A stretch of DNA of 28,821 nucleotides from Clostridiales bacterium (GCA_003503945.1 DOCD01000154.1:1-28821), one strand, 5' to 3'; shown: positions 22,524-28,821, counted from the stretch's first letter. Numbers and translations are program-made. The notes: generated from the sequence alone by a model not told the origin.

Positions 22524-23382
22524 TTTTAGCTCCTTTTTTCTTGCACTCGCATTTGACAAGACTTCTTGTCTTTAAAGGTATTCCCCTTAATATTATATTG
22601 TCGGTCAAGTCGTGATTGAATTTGAAATTGATCTCCGAAAGTCTTTGCCGCATATCGGCGAAAAGGCTGTCGAACATAAAGTTTATTTCATCGCGGTTTG
22701 CGGCTACCGCCTCCGCCTTCGAAGGAAGCTTATACGCATTGTACAGCGCGTTGTATCTGCCTTTTTTTACGTCCTTGTCGTAATCGTCCAAAGCGTCGGC
22801 GAGATATACCCACTTGCCCAAATCGTAAAACAGCGCTTCCGTCGCGGGGGTGGAAAATTCCTTTAACGCGTACGCCGAAAGCCGCTGCATCATAACCGCC
22901 GTAGGCTCGCACGCCATATCGATTATCGCGCAGCCCGCTTTTTCGAGCTCCGCCTGCGCCCTCATCTGTTCTTCTATGATATCCACAGCCTGTTTATGCC
23001 TTTTCAGCGCGCGTTTCAAACCCTTTTTGTAGAGGTGGCGCAAAACCCCCTTTTTGTCGCCGTCCGCCTTGTCGTCGCAGAGCTTATAATACGCAAGCGC
23101 GGTATTGATACAGCCCAAAAGCACGGTGGTATCGTCCTTCGAAGCAATCGGGCGGCGTTTGAACCAGTGAATGGCGCAGCGCGCCTTTTTGATTTCGACG
23201 TCCTCGTGCCTTATGTTATGAATAAGCGCGGACATAAACGCCATATCGTAGGTCAGGGCGGTGCGCGCCCTCTGCCCGCAGCCCGAGCCTATACTTTTAC
23301 ATAACCCGCAGTACAAAGCCTGATACAGCTTTTCGTCCTTTTTAAAAAGATAGGGCGAATCGGGCTGAATATAACCGAACAT
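22504..23382 (-). CDS. DUF5685 family protein
   Basis: A 292-residue protein of unknown function that I place in DUF5685 from its start MFGYIQPD and the Y-x-A-L-YCGLCKSIG segment near residue 30. It is mainly helical, with scattered Cys (including CGLC) and acidic pairs such as LADALDDYDKDVKKGRYNALYNA that resemble metal- or phosphate-binding helices of isoprenoid-synthase-like folds (weak inference). The Cys-rich, Lys-rich C-terminus (KCECKKKG) ends the protein. ATG 23382 is chosen because CCGGAGG lies just before it; the longer frame from 23412 crosses an inverted repeat. First gene of the long transcription unit that runs to 12.9 kb. Confidence 0.8.
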   Translation of the reverse strand: MFGYIQPDSPYLFKKDEKLYQALYCGLCKSIGSGCGQRARTALTYDMAFMSALIHNIRHEDVEIKKARCAIHWFKRRPIASKDDTTVLLGCINTALAYYKLCDDKADGDKKGVLRHLYKKGLKRALKRHKQAVDIIEEQMRAQAELEKAGCAIIDMACEPTAVMMQRLSAYALKEFSTPATEALFYDLGKWVYLADALDDYDKDVKKGRYNALYNAYKLPSKAEAVAANRDEINFMFDSLFADMRQRLSEINFKFNHDLTDNIILRGIPLKTRSLVKCECKKKGAKNEQKKS

Positions 23383-23397
23383 ATGCCTCCGGCTCAC

Positions 23398-23426
23398 GCA
23401 AATCTTTTGCAATGCAAAACATTTGC
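23398..23426. promoter_or_regulatory. inverted repeat in the DUF5685 leader
   Basis: GCAAATCTTTTGC (23398-23410), AAT, GCAAAACATTTGC (23414-23426): thirteen-base arms with a single central C-C mismatch. It ends about 8 bases upstream of the ribosome site, so it could be an operator or an mRNA hairpin. Confidence 0.5.
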
Positions 23427-23457
23427 CGTGAATTTATTTGTCGTAAATTTTCTTAAC

Positions 23458-23476
23458 GGGCGAAATCAATCCGCCC
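23458..23476 (-). terminator. weak hairpin after trpS
   Basis: GGGCG (23458-23462) and CGCCC (23472-23476) with a 9-base loop, 40 bases past the trpS stop, lacking a good T-run. Partial read-through into the DUF5685 unit is possible. Confidence 0.35.
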
Positions 23477-23515
23477 TTGAAAATTTTCGGCATTATTATT
23501 TATATAATTTGGGCA

Positions 23516-24514
23516 TTAATTTTGATAAAACCCTATTTTTTTATAAACTTTACTGAGCGTTTTATTCGCCGTAAACGCGGCGCGTTCCGCGCCCGACTTC
23601 AACACACCGTCGAGGTACGCCTTGTCGGCGAGCAGCCTTGCCTGTTCGCACTGAATGGGCGCAAGCTTATCGGCGACCGCCTCCCCCACGGCAAGCTTGA
23701 AATCGCCGTAGCCCTTGCCCGCGAAGTCCGCCTCCGCCTCCGCCATGCTTTTATCCGTGAATACCGAATAAATAGAAAGCAAATTGCTCACGCCGGGTTT
23801 ATTTTCGGGGTCGAATTTTATTACCGCTTCGCTATCGGTTACGGCGCGTTTGAATTTACGAATAACGGTATCCTTGTCGTCCGAAAGGAATATGCTGCCG
23901 TTCGCGTTTTCCGCCGACTTCGACATCTTTTTGGACGGGTCCAAAAGGTCGCAGATCTTCGCGCCGGCTTTGACGTAAACGCATTCCGGCACGGTAAACG
24001 TGGGCGAATATGCGTTGTTGAAGCGCTGGGCGATATCCCGCGCGATTTCCACGTGCTGGGTCTGGTCCTTGCCGACGGGCACGTAAGCCGTCTGATATAA
24101 GAGGATATCCGCCGCCATTAAAACGGGGTAATCCATAAGCCCCATATTTATATTATCGGCGTGTTTTCTGCTCTTATCCTTAAACTGCGTCATTCTTTCC
24201 ATTTCGCCGACGTAGGTGAACGTGTTTAAAACCCAGCAAAGCTCGGCATGCGCGGGCACGTGCGACTGTACGTATAAAACGCACTTTTCGGGGTCTATTC
24301 CGCAGGCTATATACAGCGCGGCGAGTTCGAGCGTGCGCCGCCTGAGCTCCGCGGGGTTCTGCCTGACGGTAATCGCGTGCATATTCGCGATTGCGTAAAA
24401 GCAATTGTAATCGTTTTGCAGCGCGACGAAATTTTTTACCGCGCCCAGATAATTGCCTATCGTTAAACTGTTTGTCGGCTGAACCGCCGAATACAGATTT
24501 TTATTTTCTTCCAT
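23516..24514 (-). CDS. trpS: tryptophanyl-tRNA synthetase
   Basis: A 332-residue class I synthetase that charges tRNA-Trp with tryptophan. The HIGH-equivalent is in PTNSLTIGNYLGA (residues 13-25), and the KMSKS loop is at 196-200. PVGKDQTQHVEIARDIA and MDYPVLMAADILLY are typical TrpS segments. Length matches bacterial TrpS (about 330). GAGGT lies about 13 bases before ATG. The predicted start of transcription (promoter 24566-24538) leaves too short a leader for a T-box, so tryptophan control would have to occur otherwise. It is a single gene with a divergent dehydrogenase-like gene upstream. Confidence 0.96.
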   Translation of the reverse strand: MEENKNLYSAVQPTNSLTIGNYLGAVKNFVALQNDYNCFYAIANMHAITVRQNPAELRRRTLELAALYIACGIDPEKCVLYVQSHVPAHAELCWVLNTFTYVGEMERMTQFKDKSRKHADNINMGLMDYPVLMAADILLYQTAYVPVGKDQTQHVEIARDIAQRFNNAYSPTFTVPECVYVKAGAKICDLLDPSKKMSKSAENANGSIFLSDDKDTVIRKFKRAVTDSEAVIKFDPENKPGVSNLLSIYSVFTDKSMAEAEADFAGKGYGDFKLAVGEAVADKLAPIQCEQARLLADKAYLDGVLKSGAERAAFTANKTLSKVYKKIGFYQN

Positions 24515-24537
24515 AAGTTTTACACAACCTCACAATA

Positions 24538-24566
24538 ATGATAACATATCCGTACCCAAAAAGCAA
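24538..24566 (-). promoter_or_regulatory. probable trpS promoter
   Basis: TTGCTT (24566-24561), 17 bases, TATCAT (24543-24538). Spacing is ideal but both hexamers deviate from consensus. The leader would be about 17 bases. Confidence 0.5.
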
Positions 24567-24685
24567 AGATTTTTTTGACGAATAACCCATAATCACCAAA
24601 CTTGCCCCCGTTTAACACCTCAAATACACGAAAACGGCGCCGCTTTTTACAAAAATCACGCACAATAATTAACCCGCGTTTTTAG

Positions 24686-24714
24686 TTGCCAAAATAAGGA
24701 ATATGGCGTATAAT
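24686..24714 (+). promoter_or_regulatory. promoter of the dehydrogenase-like gene, near-leaderless
   Basis: TTGCCA (24686-24691), 17 bases, TATAAT (24709-24714), then 9 bases to ATG 24724. An ATG at 24703 lies inside this promoter, which argues against the longer reading. Confidence 0.65.
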
Positions 24715-24723
24715 GTGATTAAT

Positions 24724-25746
24724 ATGGATAACTGGGTATTAAAAGGCGTGAAAAACCTTGTCAACGAACCGGCGGAAACGCTCGAAGTTTCTCCGACGCA
24801 GGTCAAGGTGAAAATTACGCATCTTCTCATTTCCAATTTCGACGTACTGCTGTATAACGGCGATTTAACCGCGAATTACCCCAAAACTATCGGCAGATTT
24901 GCCGTGGGGCTGGTTACCGAAGTCGGCGAAAACTGTTACGGCGTAAAGAAAGGCGAACGCGTCTATCTCGAATCGGCGAAGTCGTGCGGGGTCTGCTATA
25001 ACTGCAAGAGCGGCAAACGCGACCTGTGCGACGATATTCAGCTTGCCGGAAGGGATTTCGACGGGTTTATGCGCGACTTCGTCGTGTGCGAATATACCGA
25101 CGTATCTCCCTTGCCCGACGCGGTGGACAACTTGAAGGCGCTGTGCATAGAAATGGTCGGCATTGCGGAAAATATCTATGATAAACTTAATCTGTCCGCG
25201 GGTCAGAGGGTTGCCGTAATCGGTTGCGACTGTTTGGGCAATATCATCGCGCAGGTTCTGCAATATCATAAGGTCATTCCGATAGTTATCGACAATACGC
25301 CCGAAAATCTGGAAAAGGTTAAAAAATGCGGCGTTTACTATACGTTTGCCGCCGACGACGAGGTCGTGCGCAACGTATCGGAAGCAACCAACGGCAACAT
25401 GTGCGACGCGGCGATATATTCCTCCGCCTCCCGCCTGCCCGTATCTCTTCCGCCCAGACTCGTGGGCAACGGCAAAGCGCTGGTTTTAAGCGGCTCTACT
25501 TCGATGCACAGCTCGGTTGACGCGCGCGACATTCTCGAAAAGAACCTTACCGTGTTCGGCGTAACCAACGCGGCGAACTACACCGATTCGGTAATAAACA
25601 TGCTGTTGCACGGCGCGGTTAACGTGGATTGCTTCGATAAAGAAATTTTAAGCCAGTTCGACCCTGCGGATATACTCGCGCGGTTCAGCGAGGGCTTCAA
25701 TACGACCGACAGCGGAAAACTGACCGTTTTGAAGATGATTTTCTGA
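24724..25746 (+). CDS. medium-chain dehydrogenase/reductase-like protein without catalytic zinc ligands
   Basis: A 340-residue protein of the zinc-type alcohol dehydrogenase superfamily. The structural zinc lobe is intact: SCGVCYNCKSGKRDLC gives four Cys in the usual CxxCxxCx7C spacing. The catalytic zinc ligands are not: the position of the first Cys reads ISNFDV and the usual GHE reads IGRFAVG. The coenzyme-binding fold begins AVIGCDCLGN, a variant of GxGxxG. So it may use a zinc-free mechanism or have lost dehydrogenase activity. I start at ATG 24724 (MDNWVL) because the upstream ATG lies in the promoter and homologues begin with such a segment. No ribosome site: likely leaderless. It is followed after 20 bases by the phospholipase-D-family gene. 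Confidence 0.8.
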   Translation: MDNWVLKGVKNLVNEPAETLEVSPTQVKVKITHLLISNFDVLLYNGDLTANYPKTIGRFAVGLVTEVGENCYGVKKGERVYLESAKSCGVCYNCKSGKRDLCDDIQLAGRDFDGFMRDFVVCEYTDVSPLPDAVDNLKALCIEMVGIAENIYDKLNLSAGQRVAVIGCDCLGNIIAQVLQYHKVIPIVIDNTPENLEKVKKCGVYYTFAADDEVVRNVSEATNGNMCDAAIYSSASRLPVSLPPRLVGNGKALVLSGSTSMHSSVDARDILEKNLTVFGVTNAANYTDSVINMLLHGAVNVDCFDKEILSQFDPADILARFSEGFNTTDSGKLTVLKMIF

Positions 25747-25766
25747 CGCGCGGAACTATCCGTGAT

Positions 25767-27182
25767 ATGCGCAAACTTACAAAATTATTATTTTCATTGA
25801 ATTTTCTATACGTTTTACTTATTGCGGCGGAAACTGCCGCAATAATTTTTTTATGCCTGTATCTGCCCGCCTTTATGTCGGTTGCGGCGGCTTTTGCGGG
25901 CGTGTGGCTTGTCACGGTTATCGCCGCCGTCTGCGCCGTGGTGAGCGGGGGCTCCGCCGAAACCAACTGCGCGGCAATCCTGTTTATCGTGGCGCTGCCC
26001 GTCGCGGGCGCGGTTATCTACTTTATTACGCGTGCGGGGAAACGAAAATGCTGCCGCCTTAAAGTTACGGGCGGCGTTTCGGTAAACGGCGAGGAACGCG
26101 CGGCGCAACTGTACTGCGGCACGGGCGGCGCGGACTACGACAAAGCGGTATACTTTAAAAGCGGCGCGGACTACTTTTCCACCCTGTTTTCGGAAATCGA
26201 ACGGGCGCAAAAATACGTCTGCCTCGAATACTTTATCGTCTGCCGCGGCAAAATTTTCGCAAGGCTCGTATCCGCGCTGCGCACGGCGAAAAGCCGCGGC
26301 GCGGAAATCAAAATAATAATCGACGGGATAGGCTCGGCGTTCAAGGCGGGTCGGCGGGAATACAAAACGCTGAAAACGCTGGGCGAGGTGAAAATTTTCA
26401 ACAGGCTCTCCCCGCTTGTCTGCACGGGCATAAACAACCGCGACCACAGAAAAATAGCCGTCGTCGACGGCAGGGTCGCGTTTACGGGCGGCTTCAACAT
26501 TGCGGACGAATACGCGAATATCACTAGCCCTCTGGGGTATTGGAAGGATACGGGGGTCGCGCTGTACGGCTGCGCGGCGAAGGTGTTCGGCGGAATGTTT
26601 TTCGCAATGTGGAACGACGGGTACGAAATGCGCGCGGAGTCGGGCGGAAAATACCGCTGCATCCCCTTTTGCGACAGCCCGCCCTCCCGCACGGCTTACT
26701 GCGAAAACGCATACCTTACCGCAATCAGCGCCGCAAAACGGCGGGTGCATATATTCACGCCCTACTTCTGCACGGGCGAAAAGCTGACCGCCGCGCTCGT
26801 GAGCGCGGCGGCACGAGGCGTCGACGTGCGGATTATTATCCCGCATATCCCCGACAAGAAATACGCATTCGAGCTTTCCAAAGCCTGCGCCGCGGAGCTT
26901 TCCTTGCGCGGGGTGAAATTCTACGAATATACCCCCGGATTTATGCACGCGAAAAGCATGGTCTGCGACGACAAGCTGTATATAGGCAGCTACAATATGG
27001 ATATCCGCTCTATGCGTTTGAATTACGAATGCGGAGTCGTGCTGGAAGGCAAGGTCTGCGAACAGGCGGAGCGCGACTTCTGGGAATGCGTGCGGCTGTC
27101 CGCGCCGTTTACGGAGGGAAAGCTTTCACCGCCGCGGCGGGCGTATCGTTTTATAATAAAGCTGCTTGCACCGCTTATGTAA
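25767..27182 (+). CDS. cardiolipin synthase-like phospholipase D family protein
   Basis: A 471-residue membrane enzyme. Three N-terminal helices (about 10-32, 36-58, 68-88) are followed by two phospholipase D domains with complete HKD motifs: His227-Lys229-Asp234 (DHRKIAVVD) and His394-Lys396-Asp401 (HAKSMVCD), each followed by the usual Gly/Ser and Asn/Asp (GGFNIAD; GSYNMD). This is the arrangement of bacterial cardiolipin synthase, which condenses two phosphatidylglycerol molecules. Length and topology fit Cls, but other phosphatidyl-transferases are not excluded. It has no ribosome site and begins 20 bases after the dehydrogenase-like gene, so it probably depends on its translation. No terminator lies between it and the next promoter. 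Confidence 0.88.
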   Translation: MRKLTKLLFSLNFLYVLLIAAETAAIIFLCLYLPAFMSVAAAFAGVWLVTVIAAVCAVVSGGSAETNCAAILFIVALPVAGAVIYFITRAGKRKCCRLKVTGGVSVNGEERAAQLYCGTGGADYDKAVYFKSGADYFSTLFSEIERAQKYVCLEYFIVCRGKIFARLVSALRTAKSRGAEIKIIIDGIGSAFKAGRREYKTLKTLGEVKIFNRLSPLVCTGINNRDHRKIAVVDGRVAFTGGFNIADEYANITSPLGYWKDTGVALYGCAAKVFGGMFFAMWNDGYEMRAESGGKYRCIPFCDSPPSRTAYCENAYLTAISAAKRRVHIFTPYFCTGEKLTAALVSAAARGVDVRIIIPHIPDKKYAFELSKACAAELSLRGVKFYEYTPGFMHAKSMVCDDKLYIGSYNMDIRSMRLNYECGVVLEGKVCEQAERDFWECVRLSAPFTEGKLSPPRRAYRFIIKLLAPLM

Positions 27183-27194
27183 GCCGTTTCGTTC

Positions 27195-27223
27195 TTGACA
27201 AAATGTAATTTAAAAAGTATAAT
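27195..27223 (+). promoter_or_regulatory. promoter of the phosphoesterase gene
   Basis: TTGACA (27195-27200), 17 bases, TATAAT (27218-27223), a perfect consensus promoter starting 13 bases after the preceding stop. Transcription from about 27230 gives a leader of some 327 bases consisting largely of the repeat element. Confidence 0.85.
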
Positions 27224-27243
27224 GTAATTATAATAATATATAT

Positions 27244-27523
27244 AGGCAAGCTGTCATAAATTAGAACAACCTTAGCGGCGTCTTTTCGTTGCTTTCCGTA
27301 CGCGGCTCCGTTCGGAGTACGTCTTTGTACGCCTCAGTCGCCGCGCGCACAAATCAATCGAAAATGCGCACGCTAAGGCGCGAAGCGGTTTTAACGGAGC
27401 AAATTTGCCGATTAGACGAGGAAATGACCGCAGATAATCCATAGACGGATTATCAAGGGCTTTGACGAAGTATAAGCCCAAATTTGCCCGTTAAAACTTG
27501 CTCGAACTTATAACAGCTTGCCT
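27244..27523. repeat. 280-base MITE-like structured element
   Basis: Terminal inverted repeats of 16 bases, AGGCAAGCTGTCATAA (27244-27259) and its complement with one mismatch (27508-27523). The left half is closed by CCTTAGCG (27270-27277)/CGCTAAGG (27371-27378); the right half by a 19-20 base inverted pair (27388-27407 and 27479-27497) enclosing GATAATCC-ATAGAC-GGATTATC (27433-27454). No coding frame of merit and no clear target duplication. It lies between a consensus promoter and the ribosome site of the next gene, thus is transcribed. Confidence 0.75.
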
Positions 27524-27556
27524 GCGTTACTCATTACGCAACAATAAGGTGAATAT

Positions 27557-28156
27557 ATGAAATTTGTGATTGCATCCGACGTACACGGTTCGGCAAAGTA
27601 CTGCAAGCTTTTAATCGACGCGTTCAGGCGCGAAAATGCGGATAAGCTTCTGCTACTCGGCGATATCCTCTACCACGGGCCGAGAAATCCGCTGCCCGAC
27701 GGATATTCGCCCAAAGAGGTTGCGGAAATGCTTTCGGAAATAAAGGAAAAAATTATTGCGGTAAGCGGGAACTGCGACGCGGAAATCGACGCAATGATTT
27801 TACCCTTCCCGCTTTCGGACTACGCGGCGGTGTTTGCCGACGGAATTAACTTTTATATGTCGCACGGGCACCGCGCCGTGCCGCCCCTCTGCGGCGGCGA
27901 CGTGTACCTTACGGGGCACACCCACGTGCCGCTGAAAGAAGCGGGGCAGTATATCCACCTCAACCCCGGCTCGGTTTCGCTGCCCAAAGAAAACAGCAAA
28001 CGCGGCTATATACTTTACGACAACCGCAGGTTTGTTTTCAAAACGCTCGAGGGCGAACAGTACGACAGCCTCGAAGTGACGAGCGGAATTCCGCAGAGCG
28101 CGCCCCGCGCCCCCGCCGTCCGCCGCAAGGTAGTGCGCAGAAGAAGATTGATTTAA
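27557..28156 (+). CDS. yfcE: YfcE/MJ0936-type metallophosphoesterase
   Basis: A 199-residue calcineurin-like phosphoesterase. All metal-binding motifs are present: SDVHG (Asp8, His10), GDILYHGPRNP (Asp36), GNCD (Asn72), SHGH (His103) and GHTHVP (His121, His123). YHGPRNPLP...Y is characteristic of YfcE, a manganese-dependent phosphodiesterase active on artificial substrates whose natural substrate is unknown. YfcE is usually about 184 residues; here there is an extra C-terminal tail that is strongly basic (RRKVVRRRRLI), which might bind nucleic acid or lipid. AAGGTGA lies 6 bases before ATG. Expression may be influenced by the structured leader at 27244-27540. Confidence 0.9.
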   Translation: MKFVIASDVHGSAKYCKLLIDAFRRENADKLLLLGDILYHGPRNPLPDGYSPKEVAEMLSEIKEKIIAVSGNCDAEIDAMILPFPLSDYAAVFADGINFYMSHGHRAVPPLCGGDVYLTGHTHVPLKEAGQYIHLNPGSVSLPKENSKRGYILYDNRRFVFKTLEGEQYDSLEVTSGIPQSAPRAPAVRRKVVRRRRLI

Positions 28157-28159
28157 GTA

Positions 28160-28200
28160 TAAGCCCTCTCGGAACCATCAAACGATTCCGAGGGGGCTTA
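28160..28200. terminator. terminator shared by yfcE and the convergent gene
   Basis: Fifteen-base arms (28160-28174 and 28186-28200) with one G-T pair and an 11-base loop. It follows the yfcE stop by three bases; the stop of the minus-strand gene (28178-28180) lies in the loop. Confidence 0.8.
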
Positions 28201-28423
28201 TTATTTCAAAAATTTTTTTTAAATCCGCTTCCGCTTCGTCGAACCTCTGAGGCGAAAGCTCGTATTCGACTTTGCGTTTGTACCACTCGCCGCAGCTGTT
28301 TTCGCGGTCGATAATTTCCTCGCGTAAAGCACAGTAATATTTCTTTTTTCTGAATAATCTATACCATCCGCAGTCGTAAAGCGTTTTACAGTTTCCGCAA
28401 TATTTACATATCTTCGTTGTCAT
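28178..28423 (-). CDS. small Cys-rich, zinc-ribbon-like protein
   Basis: An 81-residue protein with ICKYCGNCKTLYDCGWY near the N-terminus and further Cys at YYCALRE and NSCGEW, a pattern that could hold one or two zinc ions. The C-terminal half is acidic and helical. I prefer ATG 28423 (GGAG 10 bases before) to the GTG at 28432. It overlaps the end of the preceding gene by 20 bases, so the two are coupled. The composition is AT-rich and both resemble small prophage or integrative-element proteins, but no family is recognised. Confidence 0.65.
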   Translation of the reverse strand: MTTKICKYCGNCKTLYDCGWYRLFRKKKYYCALREEIIDRENSCGEWYKRKVEYELSPQRFDEAEADLKKIFEIISPLGIV

Positions 28424-28676
28424 CGCGCTCACACTCCAGCAATTTGCGTAATTGAGACAGTTCCGTCAAAAAATTGTTGAGATTTATTTTTATAAGTCTG
28501 TTGCTCCGACGGCTTTTTGTAGCGGGCACAAATTTGTCGCAGGTTTCGTGAATATTCACATCTGCGACCTTTTTCGAACACCAACCGCACTTCGCCTTAT
28601 TAAAGCTTTTTACGCCCTTTGTGTAATATCTGTCTAAATTCTTACATCTGAAACATTGATTGCTACCGTTTTCCAT
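28404..28676 (-). CDS. small Cys-rich protein, upstream partner
   Basis: A 90-residue protein with QCFRCKNLDRYYTKGVKSFN, then KCGWCSKKV and HETCDKF: CxxC...CxxC...C, a probable zinc-binding unit in the first 50 residues. The C-terminal half is a leucine-rich helix (NLNNFLTELSQLRKLLEC) able to form a coiled coil. AAGGAG lies 8 bases before ATG. It is transcribed away from the truncated regulator at 28789, with three operator copies between them, one lying over a plausible promoter (TTGACT-N18-TAGATT). Resembles small cargo genes of phage-like elements; function unknown. Confidence 0.68.
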   Translation of the reverse strand: MENGSNQCFRCKNLDRYYTKGVKSFNKAKCGWCSKKVADVNIHETCDKFVPATKSRRSNRLIKINLNNFLTELSQLRKLLECERDDNEDM

Positions 28677-28695
28677 TTTGTTACTCCTTAATAAA

Positions 28696-28766
28696 ATAGG
28701 TATTACCTATATATAATCTACCATAGGTAGTGCCTATAAGTCAAGTATTTTATAGGCATTTCCTAT
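28696..28766. promoter_or_regulatory. three operator copies in a divergent control region
   Basis: ATAGGTATTACCTAT (28696-28710), ATAGGTAGTGCCTAT (28723-28737) and ATAGGCATTTCCTAT (28752-28766). All are 15-base inverted repeats with ATAGG/CCTAT ends around a varying centre. Centres are 27 and 29 bp apart. The first and strongest has perfect 7-base arms. This triple-site plan recalls phage OR/OL-type switches. Confidence 0.78.
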
Positions 28767-28788
28767 AAAATAAAATTAAGGAGTTAAT

Positions 28789-28821
28789 ATGATTACACTT
28801 GAACAAATTCAAAAAAGATTA
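28789..28821 (+). CDS. start of a probable XRE/Cro-like regulator, cut by window edge
   Basis: Eleven codons (MITLEQIQKRL) after AAGGAG and a 6-base gap. The opening resembles small phage Cro/CI-like repressors, and its place beside three operators fits a regulator, but the helix-turn-helix itself is outside the window. Confidence 0.5.
   Translation, partial: MITLEQIQKRL

Noticed and set aside
24515..24700. T-box or tryptophan leader before trpS
   Set aside because: No specifier stem or T-box consensus; the likely promoter leaves a leader of only about 17 bases.
24703..24723. Upstream ATG giving a 347-residue dehydrogenase-like protein
   Set aside because: It lies between the -35 and -10 of the likely promoter and its AAGGA is only one or two bases from the ATG.

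Overview
The window looks like chromosome of an anaerobic Clostridia-type Firmicute, probably from an uncultured gut lineage. This is inferred from gene content: the NADH sensor Rex, a class III (oxygen-sensitive) ribonucleotide reductase, a DUF5685 family gene, an SPFH plus ribbon-helix-helix pair, strong AAGGAG-type ribosome sites and textbook TTGACA-N17-TATAAT promoters. Most genes are rich in GC at third codon positions. Two AT-rich patches (about 5.7-7.1 kb and from 28.2 kb to the end) stand out as accessory DNA. No rRNA, tRNA, CRISPR array or transposase gene was seen.

Layout. 0-1.7 kb (minus): ROK sugar kinase then rex, from one consensus promoter. 1.7-5.5 kb (minus): nrdD, nrdG and dut, a dNTP-supply operon behind two NrdR-like boxes. 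Stem-loop-rich repeat DNA lies between nrdD and nrdG and after dut. 5.7-7.1 kb: an AT-rich cassette of a XRE regulator, a divergent 76-residue protein built from 15-residue repeats, and a GIY-YIG nuclease-like protein, bracketed by two very similar terminator hairpins. 7.1-8.7 kb (minus): a frameshifted, membrane-anchored endonuclease/exonuclease/phosphatase-family gene coupled to an HNH gene. 8.7-10.25 kb (plus): SPFH protein, repeats, a decayed small ORF and a ribbon-helix-helix protein. 10.25-11.7 kb (minus): glpK.

11.8-12.9 kb: a XRE repressor and a divergent DUF898-like membrane protein, with two inverted-repeat operators between them, one filling the gap between -35 and -10. 12.9-23.4 kb (minus): an apparent eight-gene transcription unit: DUF5685, J-like/TPR protein with a Cys-rich tail, membrane protein, second TPR protein with a Cys-rich tail, RlmD-type RNA methyltransferase, DUF445 protein, an 1873-residue surface protein (M60-like region, beta-helix, nine C-terminal repeats) and an unlisted 50-residue Cys protein. 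23.5-24.5 kb (minus): trpS. 24.7-27.2 kb (plus): a dehydrogenase-like protein lacking catalytic zinc ligands, then a cardiolipin-synthase-like enzyme. 27.2-28.2 kb (plus): a YfcE-type phosphoesterase whose transcribed leader is a roughly 280-base repeat element. 28.2-28.8 kb: two small Cys-rich proteins facing a truncated regulator, with three operator copies between them.

The most notable points are: three genes whose promoters place the transcription start at or within a few bases of ATG (likely leaderless mRNAs); two structured repeats with the same internal plan but different, still complementary outer arms; the bracketed XRE/15-residue-repeat/GIY-YIG cassette; the M60-like domain without its metal-binding motif; and three genes whose stop codon lies in the loop of their own terminator hairpin. 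All functional statements come from reading the sequence; no database search was run.
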